Shown here: one piece after another, positions 33,452 to 41,933 of the stretch | Layout: each line of letters starts with the position of its first letter | Position numbering within the stretch: position 1 is the first letter of the stretch | Origin: Candidatus Rubrimentiphilum sp. | Lineage (GTDB): Bacteria; Vulcanimicrobiota; Vulcanimicrobiia; Vulcanimicrobiales; Vulcanimicrobiaceae | Direction: 5' to 3' | NCBI GenBank assembly: GCA_035710515.1 | Contig: DASTDE010000004.1 | Location: 653,434-717,433 of the forward strand | DNA: 64,000 nt | Program-made: the position numbers and the translations under genes | Notes under the pieces: generated by a model | Seen by the model: only the letters and a program-made list of their open reading frames with translations | Told to the model about the DNA's origin: nothing | Databases searched by the model: none

Positions 33452-34891
33452 TTACTTTTTGAGTTTCGCTACGTCCGACGCGCTGACCGCGCTCGCGCTG
33501 TTCGATCCAAGTGCCGAGCGGATGTACGTAACGACATTGGCGACGTCGTTCGTCGAGAGCGTCGCCTTCCATGGCGGCATTATCCCGTTGTAATTCTGGC
33601 CGTTGACTTGGATTGCGCCGTTTTTTCCGTTGAGTACGGTGAGAATCACTTGCTTAGGATCGCCCGTGACGAACGCGTTGCCGGCCAGCGGCGGAGCAAC
33701 GTTGGGCATTCCCGCGCCCGCGGCGCCGTGGCACGAGCTGCAGTTTGTCGTATAGACTTTCTGTCCGGCTTTGGCAGCGGGGCTCACGCTCGCGGAGGTA
33801 CTAACCGGCGCGTTAGCGGCCGCCGGCGGTGCGCTGGCCGCGGCTTGGGACTGTTTGCCCATGATCGAGAGCTGACTCCAAATCGTCAACCCCCAGATGA
33901 TCGCGAGCGAGACGGCGAGCACCCATAAAATAAACTTGCGCGAGCCTAAGACGCGTGTCGTGCTCCGGTCAATCCACGGCAAAAGAAACAGTACTGTCGT
34001 TGCAAAGCCCGGAATGATGATCGCGCCGATGATCTCCAAATTGCCTGGAACGATATTGAGCAAGCCGAAGAGATCGAGGAAATACCAAGCCGGGTACGGC
34101 GTGAACGCCACTGTTGGATCGGCTTTTGCGTCCAGGAACGGCGGCCAGAACGTGGCCAGCGCAACGATAAAGATCAAGACGAGCAGCGATGCGACCGTGT
34201 CCATGAAGAGCTGATCCGGCCAGAAACGGCCCTTGCGCAACGGCCGCGGATCCTCGACCGGCGGACCGGCCGGCCCGTTGTGGCGGAAGATCGCCAGATG
34301 CGCGCCGACCAGCGCAACCAGCGCCGCCGGCATCAGCCAGACGTGCAAACCGAAGAACCGGTTGATGGTGAGCGTTCCCATCGTAGTGCCGTCCTGCGCG
34401 AACTGTTGAATCCAGCCGCCGATGAACGGTACGTTGAGCGTGAGATTGATGGCGACTTGCGACGCAAAGTACGCGTCCATGTCCCACGGGAGCAGATAGC
34501 CGGTGAGGCCGAGCACCATTGTCGTGAGCAGCAAGAGCACGCCGACGATCCACTGGATCTCGCGCGGCGACTTGTACGCGCCCCAAATCACCACTTGCAG
34601 TAAGTGCAGGAACAGCAGGGCAATCATCGCGGACGCGCCCCAGTAGTGAATGCTCAGCACGGTGTGCTGGAACGGATGTGCGTAAATGTACTTGGTGGAT
34701 TCCCACGCCGTCATCGCCGATGGCGCGTAGAAGAACGTCAGGAAAATGCCGGTGACGATCTGCACGATCATCGCAAAGAGCGTCGCGCTGCCGAAGACGT
34801 ACCAATAGCTGGCGCCGCCGGGGACGTCCTCGGTGAGAAAATCTTTCGCCATGGTGACGAACCCGGTGCGGCGGTCTATCCAATTAAGCAT
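33452..34891 (-). CDS. Cytochrome b (b6-type plus subunit IV) fused to a C-terminal cytochrome c
   Basis: A 479-residue membrane subunit of a quinol oxidoreductase. Helix B has haem-ligand His residues 14 apart (HYW to LFLH); helix D has His 15 apart (LHVW to GAHL), the spacing of b6-type proteins. The Qo loop reads YPAWYF where most relatives have PEWY. After the last helix (near residue 335) an Ala/Pro/Ser-rich linker leads to a class I cytochrome c with CSSCH at 384-388 and the Met ligand in IMPPW near 438. It would pass electrons from menaquinol through the Rieske cluster to its own c-haem. It is coupled to the Rieske gene by TAATG. Confidence 0.94.
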   Translation of the reverse strand: MLNWIDRRTGFVTMAKDFLTEDVPGGASYWYVFGSATLFAMIVQIVTGIFLTFFYAPSAMTAWESTKYIYAHPFQHTVLSIHYWGASAMIALLFLHLLQVVIWGAYKSPREIQWIVGVLLLLTTMVLGLTGYLLPWDMDAYFASQVAINLTLNVPFIGGWIQQFAQDGTTMGTLTINRFFGLHVWLMPAALVALVGAHLAIFRHNGPAGPPVEDPRPLRKGRFWPDQLFMDTVASLLVLIFIVALATFWPPFLDAKADPTVAFTPYPAWYFLDLFGLLNIVPGNLEIIGAIIIPGFATTVLFLLPWIDRSTTRVLGSRKFILWVLAVSLAIIWGLTIWSQLSIMGKQSQAAASAPPAAANAPVSTSASVSPAAKAGQKVYTTNCSSCHGAAGAGMPNVAPPLAGNAFVTGDPKQVILTVLNGKNGAIQVNGQNYNGIMPPWKATLSTNDVANVVTYIRSALGSNSASAVSASDVAKLKK

Positions 34892-35544
34892 TATGCTGTG
34901 TACGACACGACGAGGCGATCGGGGATCGTCGGAGCGTAGCGGATCCATTCGATCTGTGCGACGCCGCTCTGTTCGCGCAGCGGCAGCGGGTCGAGTCCGC
35001 GCGCCGCGGGTCCGTGCGTTAGGCCGCCGACCGCATCGAATTGCGAGCCGTGACACGGACAAGCAAACTTGTTGTTGGCTGCATCATAGTTGTAGTAGCA
35101 CCCCAAGTGCGGACAGATCGGGCTAAAGAGTACGAAGCCCAGTGTCACGATCGGGTATGGAAGCATGTTTTTGCCGGCCGGCGTGAACAGGTCTTTGCGA
35201 TCCTTCATGAACTTCTGCGGATCCTTGACCTTGATGCCCCAGACCGATTGCGGCGAGGCCTCTTCGGGGAGGTAGGCGTCTTTGCTCTTGAGATTGATGT
35301 CGATGTGCACGGCCTTGTCGGTCGCCGTCTGCAGCTGCTTCCAGCCGTTTTCGTCCAGGCCCGTCCAGACTGCGCCGCCGGCGCCCACGTCGGGGTTCAG
35401 CGACCCTATGATCGGAATGGCAAGGGTGAGACCGATCACCCCGCTGATGGCAACGGTGGCCTTGGCCATCCACTGCCGGCGAGTGATCTCCTCAGGTGTT
35501 TCGGCCTCTTCGAAGCCGTGGGGCACGTGCGCATGGCTCGACAA
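34891..35544 (-). CDS. Rieske 2Fe-2S protein of the cytochrome bc/b6f-type complex
   Basis: A 217-residue protein. A twin-Arg motif (TRRQWM) precedes the hydrophobic anchor TVAISGVIGLTLAIPIIG, typical of a Tat signal anchor. The cluster-binding motifs are complete: CPHLGC and CPCHGSQFD, with the expected spacing. A long insertion precedes them. It is the first gene of the complex operon, followed by cytochrome b/c. The tatA/tatC genes 3.5 kb upstream on the same strand would export it. Confidence 0.95.
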   Translation of the reverse strand: MSSHAHVPHGFEEAETPEEITRRQWMAKATVAISGVIGLTLAIPIIGSLNPDVGAGGAVWTGLDENGWKQLQTATDKAVHIDINLKSKDAYLPEEASPQSVWGIKVKDPQKFMKDRKDLFTPAGKNMLPYPIVTLGFVLFSPICPHLGCYYNYDAANNKFACPCHGSQFDAVGGLTHGPAARGLDPLPLREQSGVAQIEWIRYAPTIPDRLVVSYTA

Positions 35545-35661
35545 ATCGCGTTTCCTCCACTCCGATTCTAGGGCGGCTTTTCCGCCGGCGCCACGACCAA
35601 CCTCTCAGATGGGCACGGGACCGCTTTAGCGAGTCGCCCTAACAGTCGCTGTCCTCCAGGA

Positions 35662-35714
35662 GCCCTATGTCGTTCGAGCGATTAACCTTCGCCAAAGCGA
35701 GAACGACATAGGGC
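35662..35714. repeat. Long inverted repeat between ccsA and the Rieske gene
   Basis: GCCCTATGTCGTTC (35662-35675) and GAACGACATAGGGC (35701-35714) form a perfect 14-bp stem with a 25-base loop. The loop also contains GAGCG and CGAAAGC-like words typical of dispersed intergenic palindromes. It begins 2 bases after the ccsA stop on the minus strand. There is no T-run on either side, so it is not a standard intrinsic terminator. It may protect the mRNA 3' end, be a processing site or be a REP-like repeat. Confidence 0.75.
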
Positions 35715-35716
35715 GA

Positions 35717-36721
35717 CTATAACTTATAGCTGTGGAGGCCGCTGATGAATATGTTCACGCCAAAGTAGCAGAACATGATCGAAAGGAAGCCGCCAACGCT
35801 GACCCATGCGGAGCGCACTCCGCGCCACGCGTTGCGCGTATGCAAGTGCATGTAAATCGCGTAGACGATCCAGGAAAAGAGAGCGGCCGTTTCCTTGGGG
35901 TCCCATTGCCAGTAATGGCCCCAGGACTCGTGGGCCCACATCGCGCCCGTGATTATCCCCAATGTCAAAAGCGGCAGTCCGACGGCGACGATGCGATAGA
36001 TCAGCACGTCGAGTTGTGCGAGGCTCGGAATGGTGTTGAGCCATTGCGCGACGGCGTTGCCTTGCGAAGCGGCGGCTACAATGTTCGGCGTGTCCATTTT
36101 GAATGAAACCGGGGTCACTGTAAGGCCGGCATCCTGTATTGCGAGCGAAGCGGCCTGATAGGCGTACGTGCTTCGCATCGCCACGCCGGCGACATCTGCG
36201 AACGGGGTCACAGGCTGACCACCAAAATAGCGTTCGAAATAATACTTCACGAGAAACAGAATGCTCATGACGAACGAAACCATGAACGCCGCGTACGACG
36301 AGACCACGAGCGGGACGTGAATCTTTGCCCAGTACGATTGCAGCGACGGCACGGCCGGCATCGTGCCCTCGTTCCACGTTATGCCATATGCGAGAAAGAT
36401 CGCGGCCAAGCCGATGACGAATGCGCCGGCGAACCACAGGTTGTAGCGGAATGCGAAAAAAATGAAAATCGCTACAGCAACCGCGGCAAAGAGCGACAGC
36501 GAGCCGTAAAGGTTCAGCAGCGGCCATATGCCGGTGATCTCGTAACGCGCGATTAACTGTGCGAACTGCGCTACGCAGCCGATAATAGCGAGCGGAATGC
36601 CCAAGTGCCGCAGCCACTCGTCGCGAGAGAACAGGTAAACCAAAAGCGCGAGTGCGCTGACGATGTACGCGCCCAGCGCGACGATCATCAGAACTTCGTC
36701 GAGCGGCATCTTTGGTTGCAT
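35717..36721 (-). CDS. ccsA: Cytochrome c biogenesis protein CcsA (system II)
   Basis: A 334-residue membrane protein with about eight helices. The haem-handling WWD-type motif occurs as WGHYWQWDPKETAALFSW, followed by YAIYMHLHTRNAWRG and the conserved His residues of the flanking helices (AKIHVPLVVSSY, MWAHESW). It works with ResB to deliver haem for cytochrome c attachment, for example to the c-domain of the adjacent cytochrome b/c fusion. The ATG at 36721 has GGAGG 12 bases upstream; the ATG at 36709 is an alternative. Confidence 0.94.
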   Translation of the reverse strand: MQPKMPLDEVLMIVALGAYIVSALALLVYLFSRDEWLRHLGIPLAIIGCVAQFAQLIARYEITGIWPLLNLYGSLSLFAAVAVAIFIFFAFRYNLWFAGAFVIGLAAIFLAYGITWNEGTMPAVPSLQSYWAKIHVPLVVSSYAAFMVSFVMSILFLVKYYFERYFGGQPVTPFADVAGVAMRSTYAYQAASLAIQDAGLTVTPVSFKMDTPNIVAAASQGNAVAQWLNTIPSLAQLDVLIYRIVAVGLPLLTLGIITGAMWAHESWGHYWQWDPKETAALFSWIVYAIYMHLHTRNAWRGVRSAWVSVGGFLSIMFCYFGVNIFISGLHSYKL

Positions 36722-36725
36722 GCGC

Positions 36726-38099
36726 TTACGTTGCCTCCGCCAGATTGAGTTTCGGCGCCGGCCGCCGCGGATTGAGATCGCGGTCGAGCTCGGCGACCAG
36801 GTCGTTGAATTGCTTTTCGAAGATGTCGTAGCCCTTGACCGTCGTCGCAGCAACTCCGATGGTGGCGCCCGCCGGTGTCGGGTCCACGCGCACGAAGAAC
36901 CGCGCGGGCAGCATATGGAACGAAATAATCAAGCCCGCCAAGAGTACGAACGCTCCGATTCCGACCAGCGGAACGCCCGGATCGTGCGTGTATTGGATGC
37001 CGCTCACGAACAGGTACCGCTGCGGAGTGATGCGCCACCCGCCGCCGACGTCGATCGCGGAGTTCATCGGGACAAGCCCCGCGCCGGCGGCTTGGCCGTT
37101 GTCGAAGATTTGCAGAAATACCGCGGGATGGTTGACGCGCGGATCCGCGGAGGGCTGCCCGCTGAGACGGTCCACGGTCGGCACAAATTGAGCAACGGCA
37201 ACGGTGCGCTGCGTTCCCGGAAGAGCGATTTCGTCCCCCGTAAGGTAATCGCGGTTCGCCAAAGCCGGAACGCGCACGCCGTCGTGCGTGACGCCGAAGC
37301 GCAAGGCGAAACCGTAGCTGTTTTGATAGAAGAGCGTGCCGTCGACGTCGAGCGGATGATTCACGCGGACCGTGGCTTGCCGCGGTACGCCGTCTTTGCC
37401 GATCGCGGTGACGCGAGAAACGTAATCGATCGGCTGGTAGACCATGCCGCTCTTGGTGAGAATCGGTTTTATCTTATAGGAGAAGCCGTTCAACCGGATC
37501 GAGGTCTGCGTGTGCGGGACCGAGACCGTTTGACCTGTGACGATCGCCTCGTCGCCCGAGAAGCCTTTGGCCCAGTAGATCGTCGTGCCCGCAGCGATGA
37601 TGACGAAGCCGGCGTGCGCCACCAGTACGCCGCGCCGTGCCCAATTGTGCTTATCCGCGAACGTCCACTCCGTTCCGCCCAGTTCGCGTTTGCGCACCTG
37701 CCAGCCGCGCGTTCGAAAAAATGTCTCGACGCGATCGCGAATGCCTGCGGCGTCGCCCCGGACGTCAATGCTCGCGTGCAGCGGAATCTTTTCGATGTTC
37801 ACCGCGCGCAGCGGAGGAAGTCTGGCTGGGATGACGCGCTTGAACGTGCAGACCGCCAGCGAAAGCAGAATGAGCCCGATGATGCCGACGTAATACGGCG
37901 TGTGATAGATGTTGTCGAAGTTGAGACGCAGGATGAGGCGTGCGAGCGGAGCAGCGTAGGCGTCGAAATACACGCTGGGATCCTTGCCTTGACCGATGAC
38001 CACGCCAATCAGCGTGAGCAGACCCCAAACCAAGAACAGGCACACCGCAAAAAGCACGTTCCCAAACGTCCTAACGAAATCGTCGTACAGTGCGCGCAT
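36726..38099 (-). CDS. resB: Cytochrome c biogenesis protein ResB/Ccs1
   Basis: A 457-residue ResB-family protein. Three N-terminal helices (LFAVCLFLVWGLLTLIGVVIG, YVGIIGLILLSLAVCTFKRV, GVLVAHAGFVIIAAGTTIYW) flank a cytosolic loop, then a large periplasmic domain follows. The last helix near residue 400 (VPLVGIGAFVLLAGLIISFHML) ends in a short tail. It forms the system II haem lyase with CcsA, which follows after 4 bases. Its own start lies downstream of a 131-base gap containing a hairpin repeat. Confidence 0.94.
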   Translation of the reverse strand: MRALYDDFVRTFGNVLFAVCLFLVWGLLTLIGVVIGQGKDPSVYFDAYAAPLARLILRLNFDNIYHTPYYVGIIGLILLSLAVCTFKRVIPARLPPLRAVNIEKIPLHASIDVRGDAAGIRDRVETFFRTRGWQVRKRELGGTEWTFADKHNWARRGVLVAHAGFVIIAAGTTIYWAKGFSGDEAIVTGQTVSVPHTQTSIRLNGFSYKIKPILTKSGMVYQPIDYVSRVTAIGKDGVPRQATVRVNHPLDVDGTLFYQNSYGFALRFGVTHDGVRVPALANRDYLTGDEIALPGTQRTVAVAQFVPTVDRLSGQPSADPRVNHPAVFLQIFDNGQAAGAGLVPMNSAIDVGGGWRITPQRYLFVSGIQYTHDPGVPLVGIGAFVLLAGLIISFHMLPARFFVRVDPTPAGATIGVAATTVKGYDIFEKQFNDLVAELDRDLNPRRPAPKLNLAEAT

Positions 38100-38117
38100 G
38101 CCTTAGTTACCGAGCAT

Positions 38118-38200
38118 GATGCAGAGGGGCCGAAGGCCGGGGGCCCCGACGGTTTCACCGGCGGGGGGCGCGCAGCGCGCAGCGCGGATGCGCCTGTTCA
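38118..38200. repeat. Hairpin-containing intergenic repeat, copy 2
   Basis: Between tatC and resB lies a near-perfect 10-bp hairpin (CCCCGACGGT, TTC, ACCGGCGGGG, one mismatch, 38144-38166). It is preceded by GATGCAGAGG-GGCCGAAGGCC and followed by AGCGCGCAGCGCGGAT. The same frame occurs at 20905-20975, showing a family with conserved flanks and a drifting stem sequence. Both copies follow the 3' end of a gene. Confidence 0.6.
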
Positions 38201-38230
38201 GATGGGAATCGGCGTATAACTCCCGCATGG

Positions 38231-38980
38231 TTACGATCCTACGCTCAACGCTTCAGCGCGCCACGACTTTTCGAGCAGGACGATGATCCACAAGCTGGCT
38301 TCGTACAGCAGATACATCGGCACGGCCATAAGCGCCATCGTCAGCGGGTTGCCGTCCGGGGCGAGGATCGCACCGCAGACGAAGAAGCCGAAGAGAAAGT
38401 ACCTGCGGTTTCGGCGCAGGAAGGCCGAGTTGATGATGCCGATGCGTGCCAGCGCCACCATGATGATCGGCGTCTGAAAGATCAGCGCGAATGCCAGAAA
38501 AATCAGCAGCAGGAAATTGATCGTCGATTCGATTCCAAAAGTTGGCGTGGCGATGTTATTGGTCACCAAAATAAGCGTGCCGACAACCCGCGGCAGCACG
38601 ACGAAATGCGCGAACGCGATTCCGGCGAACGCGAGTATCACGGACGGCGCAATGTAGACGTAGACGAGTTTGCGCGTGCGCGGATGAAAAGCGGGCACGA
38701 CAAACATCCACAGTTGGTAAAGCAGTACGGGCAGTCCAAGTACGATTGCCGCGTAGATCGAGAATTTGAATTCCGCCAGGATCGCGTCGGCAGGGCCGAA
38801 CGCGTGCAGCTGGACGTTGTGGAAATAGGCGTTCTTGAGAAAATCGATTGCATACGGCGCCGGGATGAACAGTACGACGCCCAGTCCGAAGACCGTGACG
38901 ATCGATATCAAGAGACGTTTACGGAGCTCCCGCAGGTGCTCCGTAAAGCTCATTTCCTTTTGGTCCCAGGTTTCGGACAC
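38231..38980 (-). CDS. tatC: Sec-independent protein translocase TatC
   Basis: A 249-residue protein with the six-helix TatC layout. The N-terminal EMSFTEHLRELRKRLLIS holds the signal-binding region, and the first periplasmic loop has PAPYAIDFLKNAYF. FIPGIxxxE-like residues are covered by the AFHPRTRKLVYVYIAPS region. It forms the twin-arginine receptor with TatA. It lies 4 bases after tatA and on the same strand as the Rieske gene it probably serves. Confidence 0.95.
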   Translation of the reverse strand: MSETWDQKEMSFTEHLRELRKRLLISIVTVFGLGVVLFIPAPYAIDFLKNAYFHNVQLHAFGPADAILAEFKFSIYAAIVLGLPVLLYQLWMFVVPAFHPRTRKLVYVYIAPSVILAFAGIAFAHFVVLPRVVGTLILVTNNIATPTFGIESTINFLLLIFLAFALIFQTPIIMVALARIGIINSAFLRRNRRYFLFGFFVCGAILAPDGNPLTMALMAVPMYLLYEASLWIIVLLEKSWRAEALSVGS

Positions 38981-38984
38981 GAGA

Positions 38985-39287
38985 TCAGCCGCTTAACGTT
39001 CCTTTGTCCGTAGTTGGCGGCGGAATGTCGGCGCCGGTGCCGGAGGCGTTGTTCTGCGAGACGTTGTCCATCACGTCGGCGCCGGCTTCTTGGGCGCGCA
39101 CGCGAGCATCCTCGCGCGCTTTGGCAGCCGCCAGGTCAGCCTCGGCTTGTCCCACCATAAACTCTTTTTTCGCCAGACCGGCGCTGCGCGCGAGCTTCGG
39201 CAGCTTCTCCGCTCCGAAGAGCAGGACGCCCAACCCGATGATGATCATGATGATTTCGGGGCTTCCCAGGGCGAGAATCGGGTGCAT
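38985..39287 (-). CDS. tatA: Sec-independent protein translocase TatA/TatB-like
   Basis: A 100-residue protein with one N-terminal helix (EIIMIIIGLGVLLFGAEKLPKLARSAG), the FG hinge and the amphipathic helix with GLAKKEF. The charged, Ala-rich tail (EADLAAAKAREDARVRA) is followed by a Thr/Pro end. TatA forms the protein-conducting pore of the Tat system. It precedes tatC and follows the polyprenyl synthase gene by 13 bases. Confidence 0.94.
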   Translation of the reverse strand: MHPILALGSPEIIMIIIGLGVLLFGAEKLPKLARSAGLAKKEFMVGQAEADLAAAKAREDARVRAQEAGADVMDNVSQNNASGTGADIPPPTTDKGTLSG

Positions 39288-39300
39288 AACGTCTCTCTTT

Positions 39301-40257
39301 CTAGAAAAGTTTTTCGGTCACTTCGGCGGCCAGCAATCGCAGTTCGTCCTTGGCTGCGCCGTCTTGGAGGGGTTGGAGCGAATGCTCCGCGCGTCCGGCA
39401 TACTCGGCGATCTGCGTCCTCGTCGCCTCGACCGCGCCCGAGCGCCGGATCCCGTCGATGACGGCGCCGGTGTCTTGCTCTCTTCCCTCATAGAAACGCT
39501 CGACCATGCCGCAGAGATCGGCGCCGCCTGTCTGCAGCGCCAGAATTAACGGAATCGTCATCTTACGCTCGGCCAGGTCGTTGCCGACGGGCTTTCCGAG
39601 CGTGGCGGCATCGGCGGTCACGTCCAGCAGGTCATCACGCATTTGAAACGCGATGCCGTAGTTCAATCCAAAGTCGCGCAGCGCCCGGACCTCTCGCGCG
39701 CTTGCGCCGCCGGCAATCGCTCCGCATTCGGCCGCGGCGGCAAAAAGCGATGCCGTTTTCTTGGCGACGATCTCGACGTACGCGTCTTGCGAGAGGCTCA
39801 AGTCTCCGAGCGAACGCAGCTGCAGCACTTCGCCGTCGCAGATCTCGGCGAGCACCGCCGAAAGAATGTTCGGAATCGGCGGCGGGTAGGACTCGGTGAC
39901 ATTCTTGAAGATCCACGCAAAGAGATAATCGCCCGCCAGTACGCTGATGCGGTTGCCGAAGTCGACGGCCGTCGCATTGACGCCGCGCCGGGTCTGCGCG
40001 TTGTCGACGACGTCGTCGTGAATCAGCGTGGCGACATGAATCAACTCCATGTAAGCCGCCAGCTGTAAGTGGCGATCCGGCTTCGGATCGCGCACGTGCG
40101 CCGCCATCAGCGTGAGCCGCGGGCGCAGACGTTTTCCGCCGGCCGCCAGCATGCGCTTCACCGCTTCGGTTATCAGCGGATTGTCGGTGGTGAACGTGTC
40201 GCGAAAAAACGTCTCGATCTCGTCGCGCCGCCCATTGACACGTGCGTTCTGAATCAC
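39301..40257 (-). CDS. Polyprenyl diphosphate synthase (heptaprenyl/octaprenyl type)
   Basis: A 318-residue all-helical prenyltransferase. The first Asp-rich motif is LIHDDVVDNA near residue 80, the second is FQMRDDLLDVT near 205, and AGGKRLRPRLTL and GKPVGNDLAERKMTIPL are also conserved. Chain length cannot be fixed by eye. It would make the side chain of menaquinone. Its neighbour UbiE/MenG methyltransferase (ATGA overlap) fits that pathway. Confidence 0.92.
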   Translation of the reverse strand: MIQNARVNGRRDEIETFFRDTFTTDNPLITEAVKRMLAAGGKRLRPRLTLMAAHVRDPKPDRHLQLAAYMELIHVATLIHDDVVDNAQTRRGVNATAVDFGNRISVLAGDYLFAWIFKNVTESYPPPIPNILSAVLAEICDGEVLQLRSLGDLSLSQDAYVEIVAKKTASLFAAAAECGAIAGGASAREVRALRDFGLNYGIAFQMRDDLLDVTADAATLGKPVGNDLAERKMTIPLILALQTGGADLCGMVERFYEGREQDTGAVIDGIRRSGAVEATRTQIAEYAGRAEHSLQPLQDGAAKDELRLLAAEVTEKLF

Positions 40258-40982
40258 TGCGGTTTGCTTCCGTAGTGCACTGCGACCGCTCCGCCCATGA
40301 GCCGCGCGAAGCCGGCGTTTTCAAATCCCGCGGCAGTGAACCGGTCGCGCAGGGCTTCGGCGTTGGGATGATGCGTCAAAGAATTCGGCAGATACGTGTA
40401 GGCTTGCCGCGATCCGCTGACGAGTCCGCCAATCAACGGCACGATCCGGTAGAAATACAAGTCGAAGCACGCCTTCCAGGCGGCGTTGGGAGCCTTGCTC
40501 ATATCGAGATTTGCAAACCGCGCGCCCGGTTTGAGCACGCGCCGCACCTCGCGCAGCGTTGCATCGATATCGGCCACGTTGCGCATGGCAAATCCCATGG
40601 TCGCGCCATCAAAAGTGTTATCGGCAAACGGCAGCCGCATCACGTCGCCTTCGACGAAATCGATCTCGCCGCGAATCCGTTGGGCGCGTGCCCGCGCCCC
40701 CTCCAGCATCGGTTCGCAAAAGTCGACGCCGGTTACACGCAGCGACGGGTCGGTACGCACCAAATGAAAAACGATGTCGCCCGTGCCGCAGGCAAGATCG
40801 AGGATCCGCCCATTATGCGGCGGCCGCAAGAGCGCAATCGTGCGCCGGCGCCAGCCCTCGTCCATTCCCGCGCTGATGACCTTATTCGTCGCGTCGTAGC
40901 GCGGCGCGATCTCGGCGAACATTTCGCGGACATAATCGCTCTTGTCGGTGCCGGGCGGATGGGCCGTCGGAGTAGCGTTCAT
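40254..40982 (-). CDS. UbiE/MenG-family demethylmenaquinone methyltransferase
   Basis: A 242-residue class I SAM methyltransferase. It has YVREMFAEIAPRYDATNKVISAGMDEGWRR, the SAM loop ILDLACGTGDIVFHL, VTGVDFCEPML, LPFADNTFDGATMGFAMRNV and the C-terminal SRQAYTYLPNSL. These are UbiE/MenG hallmarks. The ATG at 40982 gives the normal N terminus; upstream residues of the longer frame do not match. It is coupled to the polyprenyl synthase gene by ATGA. The menaquinone assignment rests on neighbours. Confidence 0.92.
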   Translation of the reverse strand: MNATPTAHPPGTDKSDYVREMFAEIAPRYDATNKVISAGMDEGWRRRTIALLRPPHNGRILDLACGTGDIVFHLVRTDPSLRVTGVDFCEPMLEGARARAQRIRGEIDFVEGDVMRLPFADNTFDGATMGFAMRNVADIDATLREVRRVLKPGARFANLDMSKAPNAAWKACFDLYFYRIVPLIGGLVSGSRQAYTYLPNSLTHHPNAEALRDRFTAAGFENAGFARLMGGAVAVHYGSKPQ

Positions 40983-41057
40983 GCGAAAGGTTACGCTTCC
41001 AAGCGGCGGTCGGCGTTCCTGTGGAGACGCCCTTTGCGGAACCGCCGTCCGTCGTGA

Positions 41058-41933
41058 TTGCGTCATGTGATTTCGCTCATCTCTGAAAAGCAGGTCGTCG
41101 CCGCTATCCGCGGCGCGCGATCGGTCTTGCTGACCGCTTACGCGCTTCGTCCCGGCCGGGTCCTCGAAAACCTCGAAGATGCCGCCAGGCGCGGTGCGAG
41201 CGTGAGGGTTCGTCTCGAAGGACGGCCTTACGGCGACACCGCCGGCCACCTGATCGCGGACAACCGTCGTGCGGTGAAGGCATTGCGCCGGCTAGGCGCC
41301 GACGCCAAACTCGTCGACACCAACGCGCGCAACGGCCCGGCGCTGCACATGAAGGCCGCGGTCTGTGACGGCGTTGCGTATTTGGACGATCGCAACTGGC
41401 CCGACGGCGGCGACACGATTGTGCGCGACGATTTTCGGACTGACATCGCCGCGATCGAAGCAGCGGCGCTTCGACAGCCGTCCGTAAGAAGCGAAGAGTT
41501 TTGGACGAGCAAAGCGCAAGCGCTCGCCGCCGAACGGCGTTTGCTCGCCAGCGCCGCGCACGCGAAACGCGTCGACGTCGAAAGCGAGTCGTTCGGATCG
41601 GGCGGCGGCGCGTATGGCGAATTAAAGCGCTTGGCGCAATCCGGCGTTCCGTGCAGGCTGATCGTCGCGCAGCGCGATCTGAACGCCAAGTCCGAACGCG
41701 CGCTAGCGTCGCTGGCGCAAGCCGGAGTAGCCGTTCGCGTCAGCAGTTCGGACGAAAAGATGGCGATCGTCGACGGCGCGCGCGCGTGGATCGGCTCGGC
41801 GAATGCGACGTCCAGTTACGTGAACGGCGATCAGATCGATTGGGGCCTGCGAACGGACGCACCCGACGTGCTCGCGCATCTTCGCCGCCGATTCCAATCT
41901 ACGTGGAACACGGCAACCCCGTTGTCATCCTGA
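41058..41933 (+). CDS. Phospholipase D-like protein with one degenerate HKD motif
   Basis: A 291-residue protein with two PLD half-domains. The first site, ALHMKAAVCDGVAYLDDRNW, retains H-x-K. The second, SDEKMAIVDGARAWIGSANATSSY, has Asp where the His should be (D-E-K) but keeps the Ser-Ala-Asn-Ala tail. Nuclease, lipid or phosphotransfer activity is therefore uncertain. The start is TTG at 41058 or GTG at 41067. The last residues (LSS then TGA) are encoded by the left end of the repeat at 41923, so the natural C terminus may have been lost. Confidence 0.75.
   Translation: MRHVISLISEKQVVAAIRGARSVLLTAYALRPGRVLENLEDAARRGASVRVRLEGRPYGDTAGHLIADNRRAVKALRRLGADAKLVDTNARNGPALHMKAAVCDGVAYLDDRNWPDGGDTIVRDDFRTDIAAIEAAALRQPSVRSEEFWTSKAQALAAERRLLASAAHAKRVDVESESFGSGGGAYGELKRLAQSGVPCRLIVAQRDLNAKSERALASLAQAGVAVRVSSSDEKMAIVDGARAWIGSANATSSYVNGDQIDWGLRTDAPDVLAHLRRRFQSTWNTATPLSS

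Noticed and set aside
35662-35714. Rho-independent terminator
   Set aside because: The stem is perfect but no T-run follows on either strand, and the loop is long.
36663-38219. A 518-residue open frame on the plus strand
   Set aside because: It is antisense to the clearly recognisable resB and ccsA genes, has an Arg/Asp-rich composition typical of a reverse frame in GC-rich DNA and no family motifs.
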